A DNA stretch of 64,000 bases from Comamonas testosteroni (GTDB taxonomy: Bacteria; Pseudomonadota; Gammaproteobacteria; Burkholderiales; Burkholderiaceae_C), in NCBI RefSeq assembly GCF_014076415.1, contig NZ_CP043568.1:4030001-4094000 (forward strand). The letters run 5' to 3'. A program made the translations under genes and the position numbers. Numbering within the stretch: position 1 is the first letter of the stretch; every line of letters begins with the position of its first letter. Under the pieces are notes generated by a model. It did not search any database and was not told the origin of the DNA. It saw nothing but the letters and a program-made list of their open reading frames with translations. This document shows, piece by piece, positions 44,117 through 52,614 of the stretch.

Positions 44117-45007
44117 TTATTTCTGGCGGGTGATGAAACGCGCCAGGATATTCAGACCCAGCACAGCCACAGTGATGAGGAAGACACCGGCCCAGGCCAG
44201 TTGCTGCCAGTTCTCATACGGGCTCATGGCAAATTTGAAGATGGTGACCGGCAGGCTGGCCATGGGCTTGCTCATGTCTGCATTCCAGAACTGGTTGTTC
44301 AGCGCCGTGAACAACAGCGGAGCGGTCTCGCCAGCAATACGGGCCACTGCCAGCAGCACACCGGTGATCACGCCGGCGCGGGCTGCGCGCAAGGTCACCA
44401 TGATGATGACCTTCCACTTGGGCGTACCCAGCGCATAAGCTGCTTCACGCAGGCTGGCCGGCACCAGCACCAGCATGTTTTCCGTGGTGCGGATGACCAC
44501 GGGAATCACGATCAGCGCCAGCGCGATCACGCCGGCCATGCCGGAGAAGCTCTTGAAGCGCACCACCACCACGGTATAGACAAACAGACCGATGACGATG
44601 GAGGGTGCCGACAGCAGAATGTCGTTGACGAAACGCGTGGTGGAAGCCAGCCAGCCTTTTTTGTCGTACTCGGCCAGGTAGACCCCTGCCATCACGCCGA
44701 TAGGCGTGCCCACGAAAGTGGCCAGCGCCACCATCATCAGCGAGCCCCAGATGGCATTGGCAATACCGCCCTCCTCGTTGGGGGGAGGCGTCATCTGCGA
44801 GAACAGGGCGAAGTTCAGACCGCCCAGGCCCTGGCGAATGGTTTCCCAGAGAATCCAGACCAGCCAGAACACGCCAAACAGCATGGCTGCCATGGACAGG
44901 GTCAGCGCGACCTGATTCAGATGCTTGCGCCTGTTGTACTTGGCCTGACGCACCGCAGCCAGATCGGCTGCATCGAGCATTTTGGAGGAGGTGGAAGTCG
45001 GGCTCAT
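44117..45007 (-). CDS. pstA: Phosphate ABC transporter permease PstA
   Basis: The 296-residue inner-membrane protein has six helices and the permease coupling loop at [20 protein letters not shown]. The N-terminal 40 residues are cytoplasmic and polar. Its start overlaps the pstC stop (ATGA), indicating translational coupling of the two permeases. Confidence 0.97.
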   Translation of the reverse strand: MSPTSTSSKMLDAADLAAVRQAKYNRRKHLNQVALTLSMAAMLFGVFWLVWILWETIRQGLGGLNFALFSQMTPPPNEEGGIANAIWGSLMMVALATFVGTPIGVMAGVYLAEYDKKGWLASTTRFVNDILLSAPSIVIGLFVYTVVVVRFKSFSGMAGVIALALIVIPVVIRTTENMLVLVPASLREAAYALGTPKWKVIIMVTLRAARAGVITGVLLAVARIAGETAPLLFTALNNQFWNADMSKPMASLPVTIFKFAMSPYENWQQLAWAGVFLITVAVLGLNILARFITRQK

Positions 45008-46029
45008 GAGCGGGCTCCCTCGTTCTTCTGCAGACGGTTGAGCAGCAGCTTGGACATGGCCAGAACCACGAAGGTGATGAAGAACAGCACCAGACCCAGA
45101 TAGATCAGCGACGCCTGATGCAGGCCCTCGCCCGCTTCGGCAAACTCATTGGCCAGCGCCGAGGTGATACTGTTCGCAGCCTCGAACACGGACAGGGAAT
45201 TGAGCTGGTTCATGTTGCCGATCACAAAGGTCACGGCCATGGTCTCGCCCAGTGCGCGGCCCAGGCCCAGCATGACACCACCCAGCACGCCGGTCTTGGT
45301 ATAGGGCAGCACCACTTTCCAGACCACTTCCCAGGTCGTGGAGCCCAGACCGTAGGCCGACTCCTTGAGCAGCGCCGGCGTGACTTCGAACACATCGCGC
45401 ATCACGGAGGCGATGAAGGGGATGATCATGATGGCCAGAATGATGCCGGCCGACAAGATACCGATACCCACGGGAGGGCCGGAGACAAAAGCGCCCAGAT
45501 AGGGCACACCGGTCAGCAGGTTCTGCAGTGGCTGCTGCACATAGGTGGCCAGCACGGGGCCGAACACCATCAGGCCCCACATGCCGTAAACAATGGAGGG
45601 AACTGCAGCCAGCAACTCGATGGCAGTGCCCAGAGGGCGCTTGAGCCAGGCAGGCGAGAGTTCCGTCAGAAACAGGGCAATGCCGAAGCTCACGGGCACT
45701 GCAATGATGAGCGCGATGGCCGAAGTGGCCAGCGTGCCGTAAATCATGACCAGACCGCCGTATTGATCCTGCACGGGATCCCAGACACTGCTGGTCAGAA
45801 AGCCCAAACCATATTCGGAGATGGCGGGCCAGGCACCGAAGATCAGCGAAACCATGATGGCCAGCAGCAGCACCAGCGTCAGAATCGCTGCGCTGCGTGC
45901 CAGGCCACCAAACAAACGATCCGCCATACGTCCCGAGATCATCGGAGCACGTGGCGGAGAGGGAGAGCGTCGCTTGGCGGCATCGGTGGGGGCTGCAGCC
46001 AGCGAACTGGAGGGCGACGTAGTGGACAC
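45004..46029 (-). CDS. pstC: Phosphate ABC transporter permease PstC
   Basis: The 341-residue protein has six helices after a Ser/Pro/Arg-rich cytoplasmic N-terminus. The coupling motif is [21 protein letters not shown] and a typical PstC segment is [13 protein letters not shown]. The start is uncertain: a GTG at 46029 (MSTTSPSSS) is chosen over a TTG at 46062 because it gives the usual family N-terminus, though its ribosome binding site is weak. Confidence 0.95.
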   Translation of the reverse strand: MSTTSPSSSLAAAPTDAAKRRSPSPPRAPMISGRMADRLFGGLARSAAILTLVLLLAIMVSLIFGAWPAISEYGLGFLTSSVWDPVQDQYGGLVMIYGTLATSAIALIIAVPVSFGIALFLTELSPAWLKRPLGTAIELLAAVPSIVYGMWGLMVFGPVLATYVQQPLQNLLTGVPYLGAFVSGPPVGIGILSAGIILAIMIIPFIASVMRDVFEVTPALLKESAYGLGSTTWEVVWKVVLPYTKTGVLGGVMLGLGRALGETMAVTFVIGNMNQLNSLSVFEAANSITSALANEFAEAGEGLHQASLIYLGLVLFFITFVVLAMSKLLLNRLQKNEGARS

Positions 46030-46115
46030 GTGAGCGCCTTTATTCGCAAAGGGTTGAAACAAGCAGCGAACATACCGTCCGGCACGGCAGCCCGCTGCTC
46101 ACTGATGACACGAAA

Positions 46116-47147
46116 TTACTTGGAAACAACCTTGCCCGAAGTGTCCTTGATGTCGTTCCAGGACTTGAAGATCACGTTCTTGACAGCGTCGGGCATGGGC
46201 ACATAGTCCAGGTCGGCGGCAGTCTTGTCACCTTGCTTGTAAGCCCAGTCGAAGAACTTCAGCGAGGTGGCGGCCTGAGCAGGCTTTTCCTGAGTCTTGT
46301 GCATCAGGATGAAGGTTGCCGAGGTGATGGGCCAGGCGTTCTTGCCGGGCTGGTTGGTCAGGATCTGGTAGAAGCTCTTGGCCCAGTCAGCGCCAGCAGC
46401 AGCCGCCTTGAAGGTCTCGTCGTCAGGAGAGACAAAAGTGCCTTCCTTGTTCTGCAGCTGTGTGTAGGTCAGCTTGTTCTGCTTCACATAGGCGTACTCG
46501 ACATAGCCGATGGAGTTGGGCAGGCGACCCACAAAGGCGGCAACGCCTTCGTTACCCTTGCCGCCGGCACCGGTGGGCCAGTTCACGGCCTTGCCTTCGC
46601 CCACTTTTTCCTTCCACTCGGCATTGACCTTGGAGAGGTAGTTGGTGAAGCCGAAGGTGGTGCCGGAGCCGTCAGCGCGGCGCACGGGAGCGATGGCCGC
46701 GTCAGGCAGCGCCACACCGGGGTTCAGAGCCGTGATGGCGGGGTCATTCCACTTGGAAATCTTGCCCAGGTAGATATCGCCCAGCACCTGGCCCGACAGC
46801 TTCAGCTGGCCGGGAGCCACGCCCTTGATGTTGACCACGGGAACAATGCCGCCGATCACGGTGGGGAACTGAACCAGGCCCTTCTTGGCCAGTTCCTCAT
46901 CCTTCAGGGGCTCATCGGAAGCACCGAAGTCCACGGTCTTGGCTTCGATCTGCTTGACACCGGCGCTGGAACCCACGGACTGATAGTTAATCTTGACGCC
47001 GGTGGCCTTGTGATAGTCGGCAGCCCACTTGGAATACAGAGGAGCCGGGAAGCTCGCACCGGCACCTGTGGCTTCCTGGCTGGCGTTGGCAATACCCGCT
47101 GCAGACAGAGCACCAGCCACCAGAACGTGAATCAAGGACAACTTCAT
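46116..47147 (-). CDS. pstS: Periplasmic phosphate-binding protein PstS
   Basis: The 343-residue protein starts with a signal peptide ([18 protein letters not shown], probable cleavage after ANA). The mature part opens [17 protein letters not shown] and has the phosphate-site segment [17 protein letters not shown]. It captures phosphate for PstCAB. AAGAGGTCGTTTC precedes the ATG at 47147; longer in-frame starts are unsupported. It is first in the pst-pho transcript and has a PhoB box 55-72 bp upstream. Confidence 0.97.
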   Translation of the reverse strand: MKLSLIHVLVAGALSAAGIANASQEATGAGASFPAPLYSKWAADYHKATGVKINYQSVGSSAGVKQIEAKTVDFGASDEPLKDEELAKKGLVQFPTVIGGIVPVVNIKGVAPGQLKLSGQVLGDIYLGKISKWNDPAITALNPGVALPDAAIAPVRRADGSGTTFGFTNYLSKVNAEWKEKVGEGKAVNWPTGAGGKGNEGVAAFVGRLPNSIGYVEYAYVKQNKLTYTQLQNKEGTFVSPDDETFKAAAAGADWAKSFYQILTNQPGKNAWPITSATFILMHKTQEKPAQAATSLKFFDWAYKQGDKTAADLDYVPMPDAVKNVIFKSWNDIKDTSGKVVSK

Positions 47148-47201
47148 GAAACGACCTCTTAGGGTTGAAAGATTCGATGGAGTGAACTTTAAAAACCTTT
47201 T

Positions 47202-47219
47202 ATGACAAGGTCGTGACAT
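47202..47219 (-). promoter_or_regulatory. PhoB box of the pst operon
   Basis: On the minus strand ATGTCAC-GACC-TTGTCAT gives two 7-bp repeats with the 4-bp spacer of a Pho box (consensus CTGTCAT-N4-CTGTCAT). It is followed after about 10 bases by TTTTTAAAG, a possible -10, and then by pstS. This is the expected arrangement for PhoB activation. Confidence 0.8.
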
Positions 47220-47258
47220 GAAAATTTCAAGGCGCAACCGAGTGAAAGACCTCCAGCG

Positions 47259-47276
47259 CAGTCATGCGAGTGTCAT
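47259..47276 (+). promoter_or_regulatory. Second PhoB-like box, plus orientation
   Basis: On the plus strand CAGTCAT-GCGA-GTGTCAT, followed by ATTTC, again gives two 7-bp repeats and a 4-bp spacer. It points toward ppx, 312 bp away, but could also assist the divergent pst promoter 40 bp to the left. Confidence 0.6.
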
Positions 47277-47587
47277 ATTTCATTCGCAAACTGCTGAGCC
47301 TTGACCCTCAGACCCGACCCGGGTAACAGCTTGTCGCAAGGCTGGAGTCTGATCGCCGGCAATGTATGACATAGTCTGTCACACAGCGTGACCGCACTCT
47401 GACGGCCCAATCCGGCAAAAACCTGCAAATACCTGACTTGGCAGAGGTTGAACCCAGCGCCCAACAAGCTCGATGACGGCCCATATTGCATATTCCACTG
47501 CCCAGTGCATGTGTCGCCAGTTCCATCACGCTCATGCTCTGCCCGTGCCCCAACCCGCATAACAACAACGCATTGATTGGCTCAGAA

Positions 47588-49069
47588 ATGGCTCCTGAAT
47601 CGCTGCTTGCCGCCGTAGACCTTGGCTCCAATAGTTTTCGCCTTGAAATAGGCCGCATCGGCTCGCATCAACGCATCGAGCGTGTGGAATATCTCAAGGA
47701 AACCGTGCGCCAGGGCAATGGCCTGAACTCGCGCCAGGAACTCTCCCGCGAAGCCATGGAGCGCGGCTGGGAATGCCTGGCTCGCTTTGGCGAGCGCCTC
47801 CGGGGCTTTGATGCCTCGCATGTCCGCGCTGTAGCCACCCAGACTCTGCGCGAGGCACTGAATGCCGACGAATTCGTGACGCGTGGTAGCCAGTTGCTGG
47901 GCTTTCCCATCGAAGTCATTGCCGGCGAGGAGGAAGCCCGGCTGATCTATCGCGGCGTGGCCAGCTCGCTGCCGCCCAGCCAGCAAAAACGCCTGGTCAT
48001 CGACATTGGCGGACGCTCCACCGAAATCATCATCGGCCAGCACAGCCAGCCCCTGCAAGTGGCATCGTTCGCACTGGGCAGCGTCTCCTGGAGCAGCCGT
48101 TTCTTCAGCGACGGCGCACTGAACAAGGCCAACTTCCAGGCCGCCGTTGCCGCCGCCAAGCAATGCCTGACCCAGGCCCAGTTCGCCTACCCGGGCACGG
48201 CCTGGGACTGCGCCTATGCCTCCTCCGGCACGGCCAACGCCGTGGCCGATGCTCTCACAGCCCAGGGCCTGGACGGACAGGTGATCACGCCCGCCAAGCT
48301 GCGCTACCTCTACGAGCTGCTGCTGGACATCGGTCATGTGGAGCGCCTGCGCATGCCGGGCCTCAAGGAAGATCGCCGCCCGGTGGTCGCAGGCGGCATC
48401 AGCGTGATGATGGCCGTGGTCGACCTGCTGGGCATTACCGAGCTGGAAGTCGCACAGGGCGCACTGCGCCAGGGAGCTTTGCACGACCTGCTCGACCATG
48501 AGCCCCCTGCCGACAAGGAAGCCGCGGAAGTCGGCGCGCTGCAGCTGGACTTCGGCGTGGACGTACCCCATGCCCAGCGCGTGCAGCGCATTGCCACCCA
48601 GCTGTGCCAGCAAATCCTGCCCGCAGAAACCGCACCGCTGAGCACTCAGGCCCTGGCCATTGCCGCGCAGCTGCATGAGGTGGGCATGCGCGTGGCCCTG
48701 AGCGACTATCACCGTCACGGCGCCTATATCGTCGAGCATTGTGGCCTGGCCACCTGGGAGCCCGAGCTGCGCCAGCGCATCTGTCAGCTGGTGCTGGGTC
48801 ACCAGGGCAAGCTGCGCAAGCTGGAGGACGCCATCGAAGAGCCGCAGCTGGCCCTGCCGCTGATGGCACTGCGCATTGCCGTGCAGTTGAGCCATACCCG
48901 CCGCGACCCTGACATGCAGGGCATGCAGATCAAGCGTTCGGGTTCGGAATGCAAGCTCTCCACTCCTTCGGGCTGGATGCTGACCTACCCGCAATCCGCC
49001 CGCCTGCTCGAGGAGGAAGCCATGGCCTGGAGCAAGACGCCCTGGAGCCTCAAGCTGCAGCTGCGCTGA
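47588..49069 (+). CDS. ppx: Exopolyphosphatase (Ppx/GppA family)
   Basis: The 493-residue phosphatase has the actin-fold phosphate motifs LAAVDLGSNSFRLEIG and VIDIGGRSTEIIIG, and a C-terminal HD-like helical domain (QLHEVGMRVALSDYHRHGAY). It removes terminal phosphate from polyphosphate; some members also hydrolyse pppGpp. The ATG at 47588 is chosen by family start, since the upstream in-frame part is not protein-like. It diverges from pst and converges with ppk. GppA activity is not excluded. Confidence 0.93.
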   Translation: MAPESLLAAVDLGSNSFRLEIGRIGSHQRIERVEYLKETVRQGNGLNSRQELSREAMERGWECLARFGERLRGFDASHVRAVATQTLREALNADEFVTRGSQLLGFPIEVIAGEEEARLIYRGVASSLPPSQQKRLVIDIGGRSTEIIIGQHSQPLQVASFALGSVSWSSRFFSDGALNKANFQAAVAAAKQCLTQAQFAYPGTAWDCAYASSGTANAVADALTAQGLDGQVITPAKLRYLYELLLDIGHVERLRMPGLKEDRRPVVAGGISVMMAVVDLLGITELEVAQGALRQGALHDLLDHEPPADKEAAEVGALQLDFGVDVPHAQRVQRIATQLCQQILPAETAPLSTQALAIAAQLHEVGMRVALSDYHRHGAYIVEHCGLATWEPELRQRICQLVLGHQGKLRKLEDAIEEPQLALPLMALRIAVQLSHTRRDPDMQGMQIKRSGSECKLSTPSGWMLTYPQSARLLEEEAMAWSKTPWSLKLQLR

Positions 49070-49097
49070 TATCACCAGCCAGGCCGCAGCGCGGCCT

Positions 49098-49140
49098 GCA
49101 AAAGACAAAGGGACTGCGAGGCAGTCCCTTTGTCTTTTGC
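49098..49140. terminator. Strong bidirectional terminator after ppx
   Basis: GCAAAAGACAAAGGGACTGC and its exact complement at 49121-49140 form a 20-bp perfect stem with a three-base loop. A-rich and T-rich ends in the stem allow function on both strands. It lies 28 bp after the ppx stop. Confidence 0.92.
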
Positions 49141-49154
49141 TCTGTAGAGCCCCC

Positions 49155-49199
49155 TCAAAAAGATAGCTGCAAGCACCTGTCAAACAATGATTTCAATAC
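49155..49199 (+). repeat. Repeat B fragment next to the insertion sequence
   Basis: AAAAAGATAGCTGCAAGCAC then CTGTCAAACAATGATTTCAA is a copy of the AT-rich interspersed repeat. The insertion sequence begins directly after it, and GAAATATCTGAAAA follows the other end, so the element may have split a repeat copy. Confidence 0.5.
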
Positions 49200-49208
49200 T
49201 AGGGTCTG

Positions 49209-49601
49209 TTGAGATTTGATTTTTACCTTCCGGGGTGGCGTCACAATCGCGCTGTGATGCGATACGTTTTGACAGATGAACAATGGGCTCGTATGAGCCC
49301 ATTGTGTTTAGGGAAGATTGGGGATCGAGGACGCAGTGGCTCCAACAATCGACTGTTCTTGGAAGCAGTGCTTTGGGTTGCGCGTACAGGTAGCCCTTGG
49401 CGAGATCTGCCGCCTGAATTTGGCAAGTGGAACACCGTCTTCAAACGGTTTCGCGACTGGGTCAAAGCTGATGTCTTTCAAAAGCTGTTTGACGCGGTCA
49501 GCGATCAACCGGACATGGAATACGTGATGGTGGATGCAACGATTGTGCGAGTGCACAGGCATGGACAGGGTGCAAAAGGGGGTCTGCGAGCCAGGCCATA
49601 G
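49209..49601 (+). CDS. IS5-family transposase, upstream part
   Basis: This 130-codon frame holds the N-terminal DUF4096-type domain (YVLTDEQWARMSPLC, GSPWRDLPPEFGKW) and the first catalytic aspartate in MVDATIVRVH. It runs into a stop at 49599 while the rest of the transposase continues in the -1 frame. A run of AAAAGGGGG at 49573-49581 is a plausible slippage point. With a -1 shift the product reads on as SQAIGRSRGGLTTK. This may be programmed frameshifting, common in IS427-group elements, or an inactivating mutation. A possible start is GTG/ATG-like near the left end; ATG at 49257 is an alternative. Confidence 0.8.
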   Translation: MRFDFYLPGWRHNRAVMRYVLTDEQWARMSPLCLGKIGDRGRSGSNNRLFLEAVLWVARTGSPWRDLPPEFGKWNTVFKRFRDWVKADVFQKLFDAVSDQPDMEYVMVDATIVRVHRHGQGAKGGLRARP

Positions 49602-49618
49602 GTCGCAGTCGAGGTGGT

Positions 49619-50005
49619 TTGACCACCAAGATATTGGCGCTGACGGATGCCCTTGGAAACTTGATCCGATTTGTGTTGCTGCCAGGCCAACGGCATGATC
49701 TTCAAGGTGTAGAACAGCTGCTCGAAGGCATAGACCTGCGGACATTGCTGGCCGACAAAGCGTTTGACGCAGACTGGCTGAAGCAACACTTGCTGGCACA
49801 GGGTTGCCAAGTGGTGATTGCACAAAAGGCCAATCGTCGAGCGCCCTTGCAGATTGATATAGAGGTCTACAAGTGGCGGCACTTGATCGAGAACTTCTTT
49901 TGCAAGCTCAAGGAGTTCAAGCGCATTGCAATGCGCAGCGACAAGACAGACAGCAGCTTCGCTGCTGTCATCACGCTGGCATCGGCTGTGATCAATTCAC
50001 GTTAA
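49619..50005 (+). CDS. IS5-family transposase, downstream part (-1 frame)
   Basis: The second part carries the remaining DDE residues: aspartate in LLADKAFDAD and glutamate in HLIENFFCKLKEFKR. The given start is only the first start codon in this frame (TTG); real translation probably enters from the upstream part by a -1 shift, so the first residues would be SQAIGRSRGGLTTK. The frame ends just inside the right inverted repeat. Confidence 0.8.
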   Translation: MTTKILALTDALGNLIRFVLLPGQRHDLQGVEQLLEGIDLRTLLADKAFDADWLKQHLLAQGCQVVIAQKANRRAPLQIDIEVYKWRHLIENFFCKLKEFKRIAMRSDKTDSSFAAVITLASAVINSR

Positions 50006-50076
50006 ATCTCAACACGTCCTAGAAATATCTGAAAACATTGCATATCAGGCGCAAGACGCTCCTCTTTTCAGCGTAT

Positions 50077-52482
50077 TCAAACGCTCTTGCTGCCGTAGCG
50101 CACCATCAGGGCCTGCTGGGCGCCCTTGCCCTCCAGCGGACGCACAGGCTTTTGGTAAATGCCCGAGGCATCCAGCGTCCAGGCATCGCGGTCGTCGCCC
50201 AGATAGGCCACCAGGCACTCGTCGATCACGCGCTGGCGCAGCTTCTTGTCAAGCACCGGCCAGGCCAGCTCCACGCGGCTGAGCATATTGCGATTCATCC
50301 AGTCGGCACTGGACAGCAACAGCTCTTCTTCCTGCCCCCAGGCAAAGTAGAAGACGCGTGAATGTTCCAGAAAACGGCCGATGATGGAGCGCACGCGGAT
50401 ATTGTCCGTCACGCCCGGGCGCTGTGCCGGCAGCATGCAGGAGCCGCGCACGATGAGATCGATCTGCGCGCCCTTGCGACCGGCCTCTACCAGGGCGCGA
50501 ATCAGGGGCTCATCGGTCAGCGCATTCATCTTGAGCACCATGCGCGCCTTCTCGCCCCGCGCCGCTGCGGCGGCCACCAGGCCGATCAGCTCCAGCATGC
50601 GGTTTTGCAGATGGAACGGCGCCATGACCAGCTTTTGCAGCTTGGGCATGGTGTTATGGCTGGACAGGTGGCGAAATACCGCATCCATATCGGCCGTGAT
50701 CTCGTCATCGCAGGTCAGCTGGCTGATGTCGGTGTAAAGGCGCGCGCTGCGGGCGTTGTAGTTGCCCGTGGACAGATGCGCATAGCGCTTGAGCTGGTTG
50801 TTGCGCTTTTCACGACGCGTGATCAGCAGCATCTTGGCATGGGTCTTGAGGCCAACCACGCCGTACACCACCTGCACGCCCAGCGACTCCAGCTTTTCCG
50901 CCCAATTGATGTTGGCCTCTTCATCAAAGCGTGCCTTGAGCTCCAGCACGGCCAGCACTTCCTTGCCGCGGCTCACAGCCTCGGCCAGCAGGCTCATGAT
51001 CTCGGAGTCGGTGCCCGTGCGGTAGATGGTCTGCTTGATGGCCAGCACCTGCGGATCGTTCACGGCCTCGCGCAGCAACTCCAGCACGCCATCAAAGCTC
51101 TCGAAGGGCTGGTGAATGATGATGTCGCTCTTGCGCATCTGCGCCAGGATGGAGCGGCCGGGCACGAGCTGCGTGGGCCAGGCAGGTTTCCACTTGGGAA
51201 ACAGCAGGGCCGGGTCGTCGACCAGATCGATCAGCTGCATCTGGCGCACCAGATTCACCGGCCCCTTGACGCGGAACAGCGCCTCGGCGGGCAGCCCGTA
51301 CTGCTCCAGCAACAGGTCAGAGAGCACCACCGAGCAGGACGAGGACACCTCCAGACGCACCGCCTGGCCGTAGTGGCGGTGGTGCAGGCCCTGGCGCAGG
51401 GCCATGCGCAGGTCGACCACATCGTCTTCATCCACGGCCAGATCGGAGTGGCGGGTGACACGGAACTGCGAGAACTCCGACACTTCGCGCCCCGGGAACA
51501 ACTCGGCCAGATGGGCACGCACCACGCTGGAGATGCTGACAAACAGCTTTTGCTTGCCCGAGATCTTCTCGGGCAGGCGGATCAGGCGCGGCAAGGCACG
51601 AGGCACCTTGACGATGGCCACTTCATTGGCCCTCCCGAAGGCATCCACACCATTGAGGCGCACGATGAAATTCAGGGCCTTGTTGGCGACCTGCGGAAAG
51701 GGATGCGACGGATCCAGCCCCACTGGCATCAGCAAGGGCTGAACCTCGCGCATGAAGTACTCGCGCACCCATTTGCGCTGCGCCACGCTGCGCTCGCCGT
51801 GAGAAACCAGGCGAATCGCATGCTTGTCGAACGCGGGAATGATGGACTGGTTATAGAGCTGGTACTGCTTGGCAACCAGGCCGTGGGCCGTAGTCATCAG
51901 TCGCTCGAAGCTGGCGCGCGAGTACGGCCCCTGTTCATCACCGACCTTGGCGGCCGAGACATGGGGGGCGCAGCGCACCTCGAACCACTCGTCGAGATTG
52001 GAAGACACGATGCACAGATAGCGCAGGCGCTCGAGCAGCGGCACATCCTCGCGCTCGGCCCAGTTCAGCACGCGCTCATTGAAGACCAGAATGCTTTGAT
52101 CGCGGTCCAGCAGCTCCAGAGTCGGCTCGATCACAGGCGGCATGGCTACCTCGTTCTTGGACGCCGCTCGGCGTCGGCGCGGCGCTTTGGCAGGGGCAGA
52201 AGAAACCGGTGTCGCAGCGTCGGAAACGGCACCGGGCACACCATGGTGCCCGGCCGCCCCGGCTTGCGCAACTGCAGCCGGCTCGCTCGCGGAGTTGACG
52301 ACCGCCGTCGTAACGGGAGACACAAGCGAGATATGCGCCAGACCCAGGGAGGCAGGTCCCGCCTCATGCACCTGACTGTCGGTCTGCGAGGTCACTGAAG
52401 AAACTGCAGCCGGATCCTGCCCTGAAGATGAAGTGATGGAAGTGGGAAAAAAAGAGTCGGAACCAGATACGGATTGGGACAT
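50077..52482 (-). CDS. ppk: Polyphosphate kinase 1
   Basis: The 801-residue enzyme makes polyphosphate from ATP. The conserved core begins at about residue 115 (LLDRDQSILVFNERVLNWA) and contains the autophosphorylated histidine in GLKTHAKMLLI. A second PLD-like half has MVLKMNALTDEPL and SADWMNRNMLSRVELAWP. The first 110 residues are disordered and Ser/Ala/Thr/Val-rich, ending in a basic APRRRRAAS, and are absent from the usual 690-residue form. The ATG at 52482 is preferred to one at 52524 because the latter lies very close to the PhoB repeats. It converges with ppx across the insertion sequence. Confidence 0.95.
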   Translation of the reverse strand: MSQSVSGSDSFFPTSITSSSGQDPAAVSSVTSQTDSQVHEAGPASLGLAHISLVSPVTTAVVNSASEPAAVAQAGAAGHHGVPGAVSDAATPVSSAPAKAPRRRRAASKNEVAMPPVIEPTLELLDRDQSILVFNERVLNWAEREDVPLLERLRYLCIVSSNLDEWFEVRCAPHVSAAKVGDEQGPYSRASFERLMTTAHGLVAKQYQLYNQSIIPAFDKHAIRLVSHGERSVAQRKWVREYFMREVQPLLMPVGLDPSHPFPQVANKALNFIVRLNGVDAFGRANEVAIVKVPRALPRLIRLPEKISGKQKLFVSISSVVRAHLAELFPGREVSEFSQFRVTRHSDLAVDEDDVVDLRMALRQGLHHRHYGQAVRLEVSSSCSVVLSDLLLEQYGLPAEALFRVKGPVNLVRQMQLIDLVDDPALLFPKWKPAWPTQLVPGRSILAQMRKSDIIIHQPFESFDGVLELLREAVNDPQVLAIKQTIYRTGTDSEIMSLLAEAVSRGKEVLAVLELKARFDEEANINWAEKLESLGVQVVYGVVGLKTHAKMLLITRREKRNNQLKRYAHLSTGNYNARSARLYTDISQLTCDDEITADMDAVFRHLSSHNTMPKLQKLVMAPFHLQNRMLELIGLVAAAAARGEKARMVLKMNALTDEPLIRALVEAGRKGAQIDLIVRGSCMLPAQRPGVTDNIRVRSIIGRFLEHSRVFYFAWGQEEELLLSSADWMNRNMLSRVELAWPVLDKKLRQRVIDECLVAYLGDDRDAWTLDASGIYQKPVRPLEGKGAQQALMVRYGSKSV

Positions 52483-52546
52483 GTGGCAGCAGCCTGCGAA
52501 AGCTTGAAGCACCCCTGAGGGCATGTCCGCAGTCTGCCCATGGTTT

Positions 52547-52575
52547 ATGACAATTAGATGACCAAAAGATGACTG
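52547..52575 (-). promoter_or_regulatory. Extended PhoB site upstream of ppk (three repeats)
   Basis: On the minus strand CAGTCAT, TGGTCAT and TTGTCAT occur with exact 4-base spacers (CTTT, CTAA), giving three 7-bp repeats at an 11-bp period. The last repeat ends 64 bp before the ppk ATG. This fits two overlapping Pho boxes and predicts induction of ppk at low phosphate. Confidence 0.78.
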
Positions 52576-52599
52576 TCATCATTGTTCATGACAGTCATC
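52568..52599 (-). terminator. Palindromic hairpin between glmM and ppk
   Basis: GATGACTGTCAT and ATGACAGTCATC form a perfect 12-bp stem with an eight-base loop. On the minus strand TTTTGG follows. It lies 16 bp after the glmM stop and could terminate that transcript; it overlaps the first PhoB repeat of ppk, so it may do both jobs. Confidence 0.6.
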
Positions 52600-52614
52600 A
52601 GGGTTTGCACAACT

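Larger units (their letters stand above)
49202..50019 (+). mobile_element. IS5-family insertion sequence (IS427-like), 818 bp
   Basis: The ends are inverted repeats: left GGGTCTGTTGAGATTT and right (read inward) GGACGTGTTGAGATTT, matching at 13 of 16 positions. A TA duplication flanks the element (49200-49201 and 50020-50021). Length, TA target and two overlapping-frame transposase parts fit the IS427 group of IS5. It lies between the convergent ppx and ppk genes, where it should disturb neither. Confidence 0.9.

Noticed and set aside
47360..47395. Further CTGTCAC and ATGTCAT half-sites upstream of ppx
   Set aside because: The half-sites are single and not at 11-bp spacing in one orientation, so they do not make a Pho box.
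50362..52398. Plus-strand frame of about 680 codons opposite ppk
   Set aside because: Antisense shadow of a well-conserved gene.
52483..52524. Upstream ppk start at 52524
   Set aside because: It would place the start codon only 22 bases from the PhoB repeats, leaving no room for a promoter; ATG 52482 is more plausible.
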